Below are positions 22,897 through 33,242 of a stretch of 64,000 bases of DNA, piece after piece. A program made the position numbers and the translations under genes. Positions within the stretch are counted from its first letter, which is position 1. Each line of letters begins with the position of its first letter. Under the pieces are notes generated by a model. That model was given only the letters and a program-made list of their open reading frames with translations, had not been told where the DNA came from and did no database searches. The DNA comes from Liriodendron chinense (taxonomy: Eukaryota; Streptophyta; Magnoliopsida; Magnoliales; Magnoliaceae), in assembly GCA_003013855.2 (NCBI GenBank), contig ML058526.1:1240001-1304000 (forward strand). Direction: 5' to 3'.

Positions 22897-23088
22897 GATA
22901 TCAAATGAACATTTCAGTGGCCCGATGGAATTTTTAATGGTTGGGATTCAATCACTAGTGTTTCCTGGGCAATGGTCCACCTAAAATTTTGATCTTCTTC
23001 ATTTCTGTGATCATGCCCAAAAATGAGCTTAAAAAATAGATGGACGGTGCAGATGTTAAGGCACATACATTACAGTTGCCTCACAGTT
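22897..23088. mobile_element. foldback element, one half
   Basis: Carries the family's right half (TTTTTAATGGTTGGGATTCA, AATGGTCCACCTAAAATTTT, AAAATAGATGGACGGTGCAG, CACATACATTACAG). It lies exactly where the left DRP4 copy loses homology, so it, or a deletion at it, marks the pseudogene's 5' breakpoint. Confidence 0.65.
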
Positions 23089-23092
23089 AGGG

Positions 23093-23680
23093 ATGTCAGT
23101 GGATTCGGGGATCCACCCAAACGGCGCCCATCCTCTTGACATGTTGTAATAATTTATGGCCATCCTAACCATCTAAATTGTGGGTCCATGGTGTACATAT
23201 ATAAAATCACACTGATCAAGCAATCTTAGCCATTCAATAAATGCCTACCAAATGGATGGTTAGGAGTAAATCGGTGAACGGTCCAAGTTCAAAGGAAAAA
23301 TCAGATTGGCTTTTATCATTTATCTGATAATTTGCAAACTATCCACAGTGACACCCAAGATTTAGAAGGCTTATAGCACGTGTCAATATGTGCCACCCGT
23401 GCAATTTAACTGCGAATGAGAAAATCATATCAACGGTCCGGATGACTGGACCTTTACTGCACTTGTTTAGTGCCCGAGGGTCCAATAAAGTGAGGTAGAT
23501 GACCTTCATAATGCAGTTATTATGATCCTAAACAGTCAAAAGAGTAACTACCAAATGTAAGAAGGAAATGATCAGAATCCAACGCTGGAATGTAAGAAAG
23601 ATACTAACTTCATATTACTAACATCAAAACACATGTCATTCTATAACAAAGAAGAAAATCAAAACTAGCAAACTGAAACC
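23093..23680. other. 3' flank of the intact DRP4 gene
   Basis: No gene. This is the undisturbed copy of the duplicated flank. It contains the empty sites for the compound foldback element (about 23482-23495) and the hAT MITE (23615-23622). It also contains the transcript's 3' UTR on the minus strand, whose end I cannot place. Confidence 0.7.
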
Positions 23681-25678
23681 CTACTCAGAGATGTGGCTGG
23701 CTGCAATTCGGTCCATTATCTTCCCAACAACATCCTTTGAATCCCTGAGCAACTTAATGCTCTTGTTCAGCCGCTCACGTTTCAGAGCAGTCGAGGGTGA
23801 TTCCTCCAACATCCGTTCGATCCCACCAGTGTGTGACCCCATCAATTCATTCACAATCTCAGCTTCCATTTCCCTTTCAACCAATTTCTTAACACTGAAG
23901 AGAAGATGAAGAGCCAAAGTGTCAACCAACCTCAGCAACACAATCCTCCAATATGCAGTTAATCTCATTTTCATGTCAAATGCTTCCTCGAGCATCGACA
24001 GTGAGTGTTGCCTCAAATGGCCCACCTCAACTTCACCTAAGCCCTGAAAAATTATTTTAGTTGGTTTCGAAGGGTCCTGTATTACCTCCATAAATTTCTT
24101 CTGATTCTCCATTATGCTGTTCCATGTCTTCACATAGTCAGGGTTCGAGGTGTAATCAGCGATCTTCTCCATTTCGATAATCTCCTTAACACGCTTAACC
24201 GACCTATCCCTCATCTTGTCAATAAGATTATGGACTGCCCTTTTAGTCATGGATTGGAGCTGCAGGTACTCCTCTGATTGCTCAGAAACAATGCGAATGA
24301 CCACGTCCTCAATGTAGCTCAAGAAACTTTGAACAAAATCCAATGGAGCAAGCGAAATTTGATTCACCTTCCGTTGCAATAACGTGAGGAAAGCTGACCG
24401 CGGAAGGAAATTAGGAAGCCCAATCCATTTGGACTCCTCCAAAACACCAATTTCCAACATTAAGAAAGCACGGGAAGATGTTGAATCGTCATCAGAAGAC
24501 TTAGATTGTAAGTCTTTATAGAACCCATCCAGCATTTCCGCCATTCGAGCAGTGCAATGCATTTTCGCATCATCTGGGAAATCTTCAAATTCGCCACGTA
24601 AAAGCACCTTCTTAAGCGATTCTTCTGCGGCTCCAACGACACGCATGAAAGCTTGCATTGCATCAGCAACATTTGTAAGATTCTGCGGCATGTTATTCAA
24701 ATCAGTGACGTTCTTGTTGAGCTTGTCATTGATCTTTTTAACAATATCCGGCAAGCATTGTGATAGGCTAGTTGCTTGAATCTGCACCAGCTTTTGAGCC
24801 AGTACTGGAATACCAACAATCGATTTATCAATCTTGGAGAGAAGAGGATGAGATTTGAATAAACTTGCCTCTTCAATCCTTGCCTCTTCATAAGTTTCTT
24901 CTCCAATTCGATTCCTCACGCAAACATAACCAAGGCCAATGTTCACATCATCCGCGGTCACCTTCTCTTGCAAACCCTCAGGAGCCTTGTCAACTTTCGT
25001 AACAACAGCCAATGTTCGCTCCCCAGTCTTATCAACACGTTGAGACATACGAATCGATTCGCATGTTGGAAAATCAACGGTTGCTGATAAAACATTGAGA
25101 ATAATGCTCTCCTTTGGCTTGATGTACTCCATGATGATATTGGATATCTGCTCATAGATATCCTCTGGCTGGCCATGGACCGGAACACGTGTTATTCCGG
25201 GAAGATCGACCATGGTAAGATCAGGAACGCCTTTCTTCTTCACTACAAGGGTGAGAGGAGTGTTGGAGATGCCCTTTCCATTGCCTGCAATCTCGTCAGT
25301 GGCAAAGCTGATACAATCTGAGATCTGATTTTCTGATGTCGGGACTGTCTTTCCTTGATACTCCAGGTGCATTTGTGGTTCGTCGGTGGGGACGTTTTGC
25401 AACCGCATGATGAGTGGGACACGAGTACAGATGCCTTGCCCACGGGGAAGGCTGATACCAGCAAGCGATTCGAGTACACTTGATTTGCCACTTGATTGGT
25501 CTCCAACTACGACTATGGTTGGAAGTTCAATGCCTTCTTCCATCACCTTCAAGTGTCGGAGATGATCAACAGCATCAAGCAGCGGGCGGATGCGATCATT
25601 GTAGGAAGAGGTCAGAGGGGGAAGTGCTGGTTTCTCAGGGTGATCTTTATCGGGGTTTTCTAGACCAAATCTGGCCAT
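23681..25678 (-). CDS. DRP4C-like: dynamin-related GTPase, DRP4 class (intact, intronless)
   Basis: 665 residues in one exon. Dynamin-superfamily large GTPases self-assemble on membranes and hydrolyse GTP. The DRP4 class has the Mx-like plan (GTPase, stalk, effector domain) without PH or proline-rich domains, and its role in plants is poorly known. Seen here: G1 GDQSSGKS (59-66), G2 Thr85 (ICTRVP), G3 DLPG (158-161), G4 TKVD (227-230), LPRGxGICTR, stalk at about 320-560, and a C-terminal effector domain with MLEESPSTALKRERLNKSIK and end IAASHISE. All GTPase motifs are intact and the length is about normal for the family. The start MARFGLENPD follows a CT-rich leader and a TATA box. It is the only clearly functional host gene here. 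Its left neighbour is a truncated duplicate. The exact 4A/B/C label is not decidable from the sequence alone. Confidence 0.95.
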   Translation of the reverse strand: MARFGLENPDKDHPEKPALPPLTSSYNDRIRPLLDAVDHLRHLKVMEEGIELPTIVVVGDQSSGKSSVLESLAGISLPRGQGICTRVPLIMRLQNVPTDEPQMHLEYQGKTVPTSENQISDCISFATDEIAGNGKGISNTPLTLVVKKKGVPDLTMVDLPGITRVPVHGQPEDIYEQISNIIMEYIKPKESIILNVLSATVDFPTCESIRMSQRVDKTGERTLAVVTKVDKAPEGLQEKVTADDVNIGLGYVCVRNRIGEETYEEARIEEASLFKSHPLLSKIDKSIVGIPVLAQKLVQIQATSLSQCLPDIVKKINDKLNKNVTDLNNMPQNLTNVADAMQAFMRVVGAAEESLKKVLLRGEFEDFPDDAKMHCTARMAEMLDGFYKDLQSKSSDDDSTSSRAFLMLEIGVLEESKWIGLPNFLPRSAFLTLLQRKVNQISLAPLDFVQSFLSYIEDVVIRIVSEQSEEYLQLQSMTKRAVHNLIDKMRDRSVKRVKEIIEMEKIADYTSNPDYVKTWNSIMENQKKFMEVIQDPSKPTKIIFQGLGEVEVGHLRQHSLSMLEEAFDMKMRLTAYWRIVLLRLVDTLALHLLFSVKKLVEREMEAEIVNELMGSHTGGIERMLEESPSTALKRERLNKSIKLLRDSKDVVGKIMDRIAASHISE

Positions 25679-25680
25679 CT

Positions 25681-25683
<3 letters not shown>

Positions 25684-25714
<31 letters not shown>
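25684..25714 (-). repeat. CT-rich microsatellite in DRP4 5' leader
   Basis: An uninterrupted GA run on the + strand (CT on the coding strand) starting five bases upstream of the ATG. Pyrimidine-rich leaders are common in plant genes. Length variation here could alter expression (inference). Confidence 0.85.
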
Positions 25715-25720
<6 letters not shown>

Positions 25721-25764
25721 AGAGGGAGGGAGGGATAGTGCACCAGAAGTTGAACATCTGGTAG

Positions 25765-25772
25765 TATTTATA
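25765..25772 (-). promoter_or_regulatory. TATA box of the DRP4 gene
   Basis: On the minus strand CCCTATAAATACTACC, about 87-94 bp upstream of the start codon. The position and context fit a core promoter. No transcript data are available to me. Confidence 0.65.
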
Positions 25773-26390
25773 GGGCCATTTGGATCGGACTAGGGCCTTT
25801 TTGGATGACCGAGTTCTACCGTAACGCACTGTAAAACTCACATCATCATATCATTACACCCAGTAGTTGCTTGGATGAAGCAAGCTGTTATGTCACGGTA
25901 TTCCATTGGAATCCACACCGACTTTGATGTACGTAGGTGCGTGGTATAGCTTTGTGGCCCCACCATGATATGTATGTTATATCTACACAGTCCATTCATC
26001 GTGCTCAAAATTTTCTCACTTTTAGTTAAAGTATATATTTAAATAGGCTTATTACAATCACTTTGTTAAATATCTCGTGTGTATATATATACACTACTTT
26101 GATATATTAAAGCCGATTTAGTATATTACATGCATTCCTATGAATATATTAAAAAAGTCTAATTCCTCCCATTTACTCTTATTAAATTAAAATATTTGAA
26201 TTTCAAATGCATTTTATTTACTCCCATTCAAACACAATTGAGTTAAGTTATTTACTCCTACTTCATGTACCTCCAATTTCATTTATCATTAATTACCTTC
26301 ATTTACAAGCTCCCAATCAAACCCATTAGAGGATGTTAGAGAATAATGAAAGAAGAATTTTGGAGATGAGAGAGAGAGATGGTGCATAAG
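25773..26390. other. upstream region, no gene; MITE fragments
   Basis: 25795-25845 resembles the reverse complement of 17890-17943 (TTTTTGGATGACCGAGTTCT; GTAACGCACTGTAAAACTC), likely a MITE end. 25948-26010 is a left arm of the foldback family (GTGGCCCCACCATGATATGT, TTATATCTACACAGTCCATT) without its right arm. The rest is AT-rich with no open frame of note. Confidence 0.5.
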
Positions 26391-26905
26391 GATGCTACAA
26401 AAACCTTTCGTAGAAAGTTCCTGCACGGGAACCTAGGTGGGGCCCATCATGATGTTTGTGAGAAATCCACCCTGTTCATTCATTTTTTGAGATCCTTTTA
26501 GGACATGTTAATAAAAATGAGTCAAATCCAAGACTCAAGTGGGCCGCAGTAAAGAAAAAGGCAGGGAGGGAAATTCCTACTACTGAAACCTCTCTAGGTC
26601 TACACTGATGTTTATATGCCACTCATACCGTTCACAGCATCCTTCCTATCAGGATGAACTGAAAGCACAAATATTAGCCTGATTCAAAAATTTTGTGCCC
26701 CCATGAATATTTTAATTGTAGTCGTTCAATCCTCGTGTTTTTCTGCCCCTTAAGTCTTGGATCCTTCTCATTTTTTGTGTATGTCCTAAAAAGAGCTAAC
26801 AAAATTGATAGACATGGTGGATTTCTTACAAACATCATGGTGGGCCCCACCTAGGTTCCCTATGCATGAACTTCCTGGAGAAGGCTTTGGCAAGAATCTG
26901 TGTCC
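26391..26905. mobile_element. complete foldback element with 10-bp target duplication
   Basis: The flanking direct repeat GGTGCATAAG is exact at 26381-26390 and 26906-26915. The arms are inverted matches: AACCTAGGTGGGGCCCATCA (left) against GGTGGGCCCCACCTAGGTTC (right), extending outward through GAAAGTTCCTGCAC / GCATGAACTTCCTGG and inward through TTTGTGAGAAATCCACC / GGTGGATTTCTTACAAAC. The interior has the family's standard blocks and no coding sequence. A duplication of 9-10 bp is characteristic of Mutator-like transposition. Confidence 0.85.
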
Positions 26906-27044
26906 GGTGCATAAGAGGTTGAATATGATTGGAGGCTGTTAGAGATTAGTGAGAGAAGAATTTTATGGTTGAGAGACAAAAAGAACACCTTGCAAGAGAA
27001 ATTTTCGCACCCGTTTTCACCTAGTAGGCAGGACTAAAAGCTTA

Positions 27045-27435
27045 GTTGGTGAGGCCAAGGACCACCTCAATATATGTCTTTTTTATCCGGCCGTGTTTTC
27101 ATTTTCCCGGCTCATTTTAGGGCTAGGTTAAAAAAATGACGCAGATTTAAATCTCAATGACAACATCACAAGAAAACAGTGGTTAAAAGCCAACCATTAA
27201 AACCTTTCTTAAGGCCCATTGAACCTGTTGTCATAAACCTGAAACACAAATAGCAGCTTGATCCAAAACTTTAGTGCCCCCAGGTAGTTTCTAATGGTGG
27301 GAATTCAATCACTACTCTATACTCCATATGAGATCTGGATCTAACTCATTTTTCGAACCACGCCCTAATTTGAGCTGTCAAAACTGATGGACCACGTGGA
27401 TATGCAACACATACATAGAAGCGGGCCCTGTAGTA
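27045..27435. mobile_element. foldback element, diverged
   Basis: The left arm (CAATATATGTCTTTTTTATCC) and right arm (CACGTGGATATGCAACACAT, AGCGGGCCCTG) are still recognisable. The interior keeps CACAAGAAAACAGTGG and AATTCAATCACTAC blocks. Confidence 0.6.
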
Positions 27436-27954
27436 ATGGCCGCAATTTCTCGTGAATGGTGGGAGCAAGAATGGATGTGTATTGGCGCTAGACACTAACC
27501 CTTTTAAAAATGGTGGTGAGTATTCAATCTTACATGTGGCATGGTTGTAAGGTAATCCTACCATTAATCCTGACCATCCAAATCACTGATCTAATTGTGG
27601 ATAGAGAATAGATAAAAGATAAAGCCATGGAGACTATAGTAACTTTGGAATATTTCCCTTGAAATTTGGACCGTTTAACCATTTGTTCGATTAAATCAAA
27701 TGGATAGTTACGGTTGCTTCGTCAGGAAAATTTTTCGGCTTGCTTCGTCACGAAGAGATTTCTCAAAGAGATTTCCTCTTTATGCATTACGAAAGAGATT
27801 TCCTCTCTGCTTTATGTCAAAGGGATGGTACCAGGAATTGGAGGGTAGCTTTTTTCGATGGAAATTCCCTCTCCACTTTCGTAGGAAGGACAGTACAGAG
27901 CTCAAGCACGAGAGCGGATTAGGTGCGACGCCGGCCGCACGCAGGACGGTGTAG
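27436..27954. other. no gene; GAGATTTCCTCT short repeats
   Basis: 27740-27890 contains several copies of AGAGATTTC(C/T)TC and CTTCGTCACGAAG-like words. Two short overlapping open frames (27700-27954) span them with no recognisable domain. Confidence 0.4.
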
Positions 27955-28400
27955 CCTTTACAGTGGGCCCTTGATGTATGTATTATATATCCACTCCGTT
28001 CATCCGTTTTCTCCTCGTATCATTCTAGGGCATTATTCAGAAAATTAATCAGAACCAATTATCAGGTAGACCATACTATAAGAAACAATGGTGGTTGACC
28101 ATCCTACCATTAAAACCCTCTTAGGTGAAAATTAATGTTTCTGTAGTTTTTATTTACCATCTAATCTGTTGATAAGGTCACATAAGCCTAAATAAAGGAA
28201 AAAAACAAATATAGGCTTGATCCAAGACTTTTGAATCTCATTAATGATAAATAAAGACTGTTTCTTCTGGTATGGTTCGCTGGATGATTAGATCCACTTC
28301 ATTTTTCGCATAATTCCCTAAAATGATATGGAAAAGCGGATGGACAACATAAATACAGGATACATACATCAAGGTGGGCCCCACAGTAATTCACGATAAG
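27955..28400. mobile_element. foldback element in a tandem run (first)
   Basis: The left arm AGTGGGCCCTTGATGTATGT is mirrored by CATACATCAAGGTGGGCCCC. The interior has AATTATCAGGTAGACC and AGAAACAATGGTGG. It is followed by a unique stretch (GTCTCACCTAATCGGCTCTC...) that recurs after the next copy. Confidence 0.75.
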
Positions 28401-28554
28401 GGCCGAACGTCTTGCGGGAGGCTGGGGTCTCACCTAATCGGCTCTCTCAAAGCACTCCCAGCTTTATGTTAGTGGGACGGTACACTGCTCAAAGCAATAC
28501 TTTAAGACTGATTGGATGAGATCCCGGGCGGGCTCACTCAAGACGATGCGGGCC

Positions 28555-28990
28555 TTACCCTGGGCCCACCTTGATGTATGTATTATGTATCCATGTCATT
28601 CAGCCGTTTTTACAAACCACTTTAGGACATTATCCCAAAAAATGAAATAGATCCAATTATCAGCTTAACCAGATCATAGGAAACAGTGTTGATTGGTCAT
28701 TAATGAACCACAAAAGTTTTGGATGAAGCTGATATTTATTTTTTCCCCTTCATCAAGGCTTATGTGACCTTATCAACATATTGGATGGTAAATAAACAAT
28801 ACAGAAACAATAAGGTGGGCCTTAAATTTTTTTTAATGGTAGGTTGGTCAATCAGCACTATTTCTTATGGTAAGGTCCACCTGACAAATGGATCTGCTTC
28901 ATTTTTGTGGTACTTCCCTAAAATGATCTGAAAAAACGGTTGTGCAGCATGGATATATAATACATACATCAAGGTGGGCCCTACGGTAAC
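28555..28990. mobile_element. foldback element in a tandem run (second)
   Basis: Left arm TGGGCCCACCTTGATGTATG, right arm CATACATCAAGGTGGGCCCT. The sequence after it (GTCTCACCGAATCTGCTCTC, CTGCTCTATGGTAGAGGGA) matches 28428-28490 after the first copy. Element plus flank were therefore duplicated together with a period of about 590 bp. Confidence 0.75.
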
Positions 28991-29109
28991 CTCATGGTGC
29001 TTACCGCACCTTATAAGGTGAGGTCGGTGTCTCACCGAATCTGCTCTCAAACACTCTCTGCTCTATGGTAGAGGGATGGCACAGTGCTCCACGCATTCTG
29101 ATTGAGCGG

Positions 29110-29560
29110 GGACAAGTCGGTCCCACCATGAGGTATATGTTCTATCCAAACTGTCCGTACATTTTTTGAAATCATTACAAGGCTTGAGCCAAAAAAATAA
29201 ATAAATAAATAAAAGACAGATCCAAAGAGCCAGTGGACCACACCGCAGAAACTAGTGGGAGATTGAACGTATACCATTGAAACCTTCTTGGGGTCCCAGA
29301 AGTTTTGGATCAGTCTGATATCTTTTTTTTACCCTTCATCCAGGTCCTTGTGACCTTATCAACAGTTTGGATGACAAATAAACATCATGATGGGCCTTAG
29401 GTATGTTTTAATGGTGAGAATCATTGTCCCCACTACCTTTTGTGTTGTGGTCCACTTGAGCTTTGGATATGACTCATTTTAGGTGTCATGCCCTAAAATG
29501 AACTCGCCAAATGGATGGACGGTGTGGATATACTAAATACATCATTGTGGGGTCCATAGA
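29110..29560. mobile_element. foldback element in a tandem run (third)
   Basis: Left arm TCCCACCATGAGGTATATGT / CCAAACTGTCCGTACATTTT, right arm ATGGATGGACGGTGTGGATA / ACATCATTGTGGGGTCC. The interior is complete, including TCATCCAGGTCCTTGTGACC and TGGTCCACTTGAGC. Confidence 0.75.
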
Positions 29561-30199
29561 GTCCTAATCTTCTTTGGACCGTTCGTACAATCACGGTGCT
29601 TCGAGGACTGGCATGTTCGTCGCGACAATGCCGGTGTAGGGTACACCAGCCAAGCCGGTTCTGCATTTCGTGGGCAAGGTTCTGCGTTTCGTGGGTGAAT
29701 CTGTATCCTATGCTATTACCAAGGAGAACCTCTGCTGCTGCTTTTCTGGTTGGGCCAGCTCAGCCTGGGGCAACTAGTAACCGTAGACTAAGGCAGGGCA
29801 ACATAATTTACTTATTACTATTTAAATAATAGCTTTGATCAAATGATCCTATACCGTTCAATCCATGATTGTAAATGGGATTATGACCAATCAAGTGTAA
29901 TGCTGAACCAAATGGACTGTTCATATTGGTTGATGGGATTGCAGACGTGTGACTAACTAGCAAACCTATATTTCTTTTCAGTTAGGTGCACAATGAACCC
30001 ATCTTGGTGAAATGGGACAATTCAACCAGGAGACCATGACATAGATGACCCATTGTGCTGGGTGTTATGGGCAATTCCGTCATGCCCTCAAACGATGACG
30101 TGAGAGATGTACAACTGTTGATATATGCCATCATGAGCAAAGATTTAAACCAGTCAAAGTAGAAAGCTTCTTCATTTATCTTCATTAGTCAATAAAGCC
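29561..30199. other. no gene recognised
   Basis: A GC-richer stretch (29596-29829) is open in one frame (77 codons) but has no recognisable domain. A direct repeat TTCTGC(A/G)TTTCGTGGG lies at about 29660-29700. Confidence 0.4.
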
Positions 30200-31423
30200 T
30201 CGAATGTCAATTAAACCGTGAGACCTCGAGATAGTACCTAAGGACATCTCCTCGATATATAAAAAAACTATAGAGCATAGGAAACTTCTAAACTCTATAG
30301 GGTAGAGGCCAAGGCTTCGGTTTTGAATATTTATCATGTAGCCATCTAAATATGTGGCTTTCGATAATTTAGTATCTTACAGACCACATGGCCTCGGCTT
30401 CTGGAGACCTCAGTCTTGAATTCCAGTGCTTGGCAGAGGATAAATCGCATCCAAGCAGCTAAGACTGCAAACCCCGAGTGCTTAGCGTATTAATTATTCA
30501 CAGAGCCAAACATACCGTACACCGCCGCATGGAGATAACTATAATTGCCATGATATGCGGGATCTCAAACAGATCATTAGGGATTTCTTCCAATCGTAGG
30601 AAATATTACTCGGATGGGATATCATCCAAATACATATCCCAAAACAGAACCAACGAATATATTATCGTAAATCATGAACAGTTCATAGGCCGTCATCATC
30701 TATAAAAGGACCTTACCATAAGACTTTGAGGTACGCAACTCCATACACAGTCAAGAACAAGTAATTGAGAATTGATATATCTCTTTACTGACTTAAGCAT
30801 TGGAGGGTCCTTAGCCGGCACAACCGGTGACACCTTACCTTATTTTTGTGGGTGCAGATCCTAGATCCATACCCTTTATCAGGAGGCCCATCATCAGACG
30901 AAGATCCACCATACATTCGTCTTCATCATTTATTGACCATTTTTTTGCGTTAACATATTGGCGCCATCTGTGGGAATGACGAGATCGTTTTCACTTCATC
31001 CTTTCCTCCTGATATTTTTCTCCTCCCTACCGCTACAATGCCTCTCAAAAAGACTTGCAAAGGAGGAGCTAGCGACTCCACCGACACCCGATCGTTGAGA
31101 CCGGCGGGATCTCAACACCCGAGCGTTGAGAGCACGCTCACACTCTTCCACCACCTCTTGCACCTTAGCCACCAGTGTCCCTCAGTGGGGTACATGCTGT
31201 TGGCACAATCCACAAGAGATAGCCAATATGCGGGCGTTACGTGCGAAATTTGTGAGTATGGCTAGGCGTATGGAGAAAATACTCCCTCTCAATCCTCCTC
31301 CATAGCCTTATGCACCTCTGCATTCTGCTCATTCCTCTCCTCGTTAAGGAAAAAGTCGACATGTGGAAGTTCAATTGGGGTCGCGTGACCAGCAGTTGCT
31401 CTCACAGGGCCCTCGCCTGCTGC
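30200..31423 (+). mobile_element. Tat-type LTR element remnant: LTR end, PBS, gag start
   Basis: An LTR ends GCGTTAACA at about 30957, with a TATA box CTATAAAAGG at about 30702. It is followed by TTGGCGCCATCTGTGGGAAT, the primer-binding site type used by Tat elements (compare 35765). A gag start follows at 31038 (MPLKKTCKGGA), comparable to MPPKKT of the intact Tat element at 35836, but the frame ends at 31265. Homology stops where the Athila-type LTR begins (31424). The left LTR edge near 30200 is a guess (TGTCAATTAAACC). No functional product. Confidence 0.6.
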
Positions 31424-32953
31424 TATTGAGCTTCTAATTTATACATATTCTAACCCTTATCATCACACATTATGCATGGTTTACGTGTTTAAAGTCCAAA
31501 CTAATACATGTTTTTGTGTTTACAGGAATGAGAGAAGGACTTCACCAAGATGATGCTTAAAGACACTTCTTAATATACATTGAAGACCAAAGGAAAGAAG
31601 CAAGGAGAAGAGGAAAAGAAAATAAGAAGACTCACCTTGGTTGATTGATCGGTTGACCTAGCCGATTGATCGCTAGGGTGATCGATTGATCCACTGGCCA
31701 GACCGATTGATCGGTCACATTACATGCATTGCTGGACTGAAGGATGGACCATCGATTGATCGGTTTTCCAAACCGATTGATCGCTCATGAGGCGGGAATT
31801 CCAGATTGGTTATTGGATAGAAAAGAGCTTTATCGATTGATCAACCAACCTTAGGTGATCAATTGCCCACGCCATCAGAAGTCTGAATTTTTTAAGGATT
31901 ATTACTAAACTCTCTTGACACTTTTTGGTCCGGGCGATCAATCGCACGGACACCTGCGATTAATCGACCACCCGCAAAATACAGTTTTTATAGTTGGATT
32001 GTAGGTGTGATTGATCGCCCAACCCAAATGATCAATCGACAATGCGATAAGTCCAAAAATTTCTAATTCTGGTCTGATTTTCTCTGCGCAAGTGCGTAAG
32101 TTTTACGCAATTTCTCGAATGTTTAGCGATGCTGGAGCTTGAAGGCTATAAAAAGACTCTTCTAATTCGATCTAAGTGCATCTTGGAAGAGATTGGAATT
32201 CATAAAAGGCGAATGAAAGCTTCATGGAGCATCTGCAACTCCGATTTTTCTAGTTTTTATGTTTTTCTTTAGTTTCTCTTTTAATTCTAATTGTAGTATG
32301 ACAATGCTCGGCTAGAACTTCTCAGTTAAGGCTAAGAGGTGAAGCTTGTAGCCAATTTTCATATTCAATTCATTTTAATTCAAGTTTATTTTACTTCGAG
32401 TTAGATATTTGAATGTTCTAGTTTGAATAAAGTTGGTATTTTTAGAAGTTTTATAAGAGTTCATGTACTTCGGACATGAGTTCCTTGCAATTCTCTGAGA
32501 TTGCCATGTTGGGATTGATTTGATTTTAATTGTGGTAACCCTTGAGCATGCCATAGTCTCAGTGGCATGGCTGTTACTCCGAAGGCTACATATTTGAAGT
32601 CTATGTACTAAAATAGGACTAGAACTTGATTTCCTAACTTAAGTGGGATTGTATGTGCTTGAATACTTTATCTTCTAACTAGATGAGAGATAGAGCTTTG
32701 AATCTAGTTGTGTTTTATGCTTGGATGGGTGAATTGACATGGGATTGCTACAAGTGGATCCTTAAAAGCCTTAGTTTTCTTTCTCATATTATCAGATTTT
32801 TCTTTTTAAGTTGTTGTTTAGTATTAGTTCTTATGGTTGAAATCCTAAAGTGTTCTTAATTGAAGTTGCTGGAATAAATTAGGGTTGTTTACCTAATTCC
32901 TTGTGGATCGACCTCGGTCTTACAGAGATTATTACTACATCGCAAGCCTTGCA
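31424..32953 (+). repeat. 5' LTR of the first Athila-type element
   Basis: Starts TATTGAGCTTCTAATTTATA (family consensus start TGTTGAGC, as at 51288) and ends GCCTTGCA. U3 has repeated GATTGATCGGT / CGATTGATC words (31645-32040), GATTTTCTCTGCGCAAG (about 32079), then TATA CTATAAAAAG (32146-32155). About 20 bp downstream is a degraded primer site, TAGCGTCGCTGCCGAGGA (compare TGGCGCCGTTACCGGGGA at 52825). Confidence 0.75.
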
Positions 32954-33242
32954 CTTGAGGCGAGCGAATAAGTTTTTAGCGTCGCTGCCGAGGAATCTTT
33001 GTTAAACGGTTCTAAATTGTTTTAGTAGCTATAGAAGTAGAAGTAGTTAGGTTTTACTATTTTCCTAGGACTAGCTTTTCTGAATTATAGAACTAATAAG
33101 GTTTGTTTTATTTTGTAGGAAGTTCTTCTAGTTGAAGTAAATCGGGTACTATCCTTCCAACTTGAACTCTTTCAGTTTTTAGTTTTTTTTTTTTTTTCAA
33201 ATTTTGTTTTTTAGGACTTAGGATTAGTTTAAATTCTAGTTT

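Noticed and set aside
23681..25678. antiviral Mx protein
   Set aside because: The domain plan is Mx-like, but the plant DRP4 class has no established antiviral role, so I kept the neutral name.
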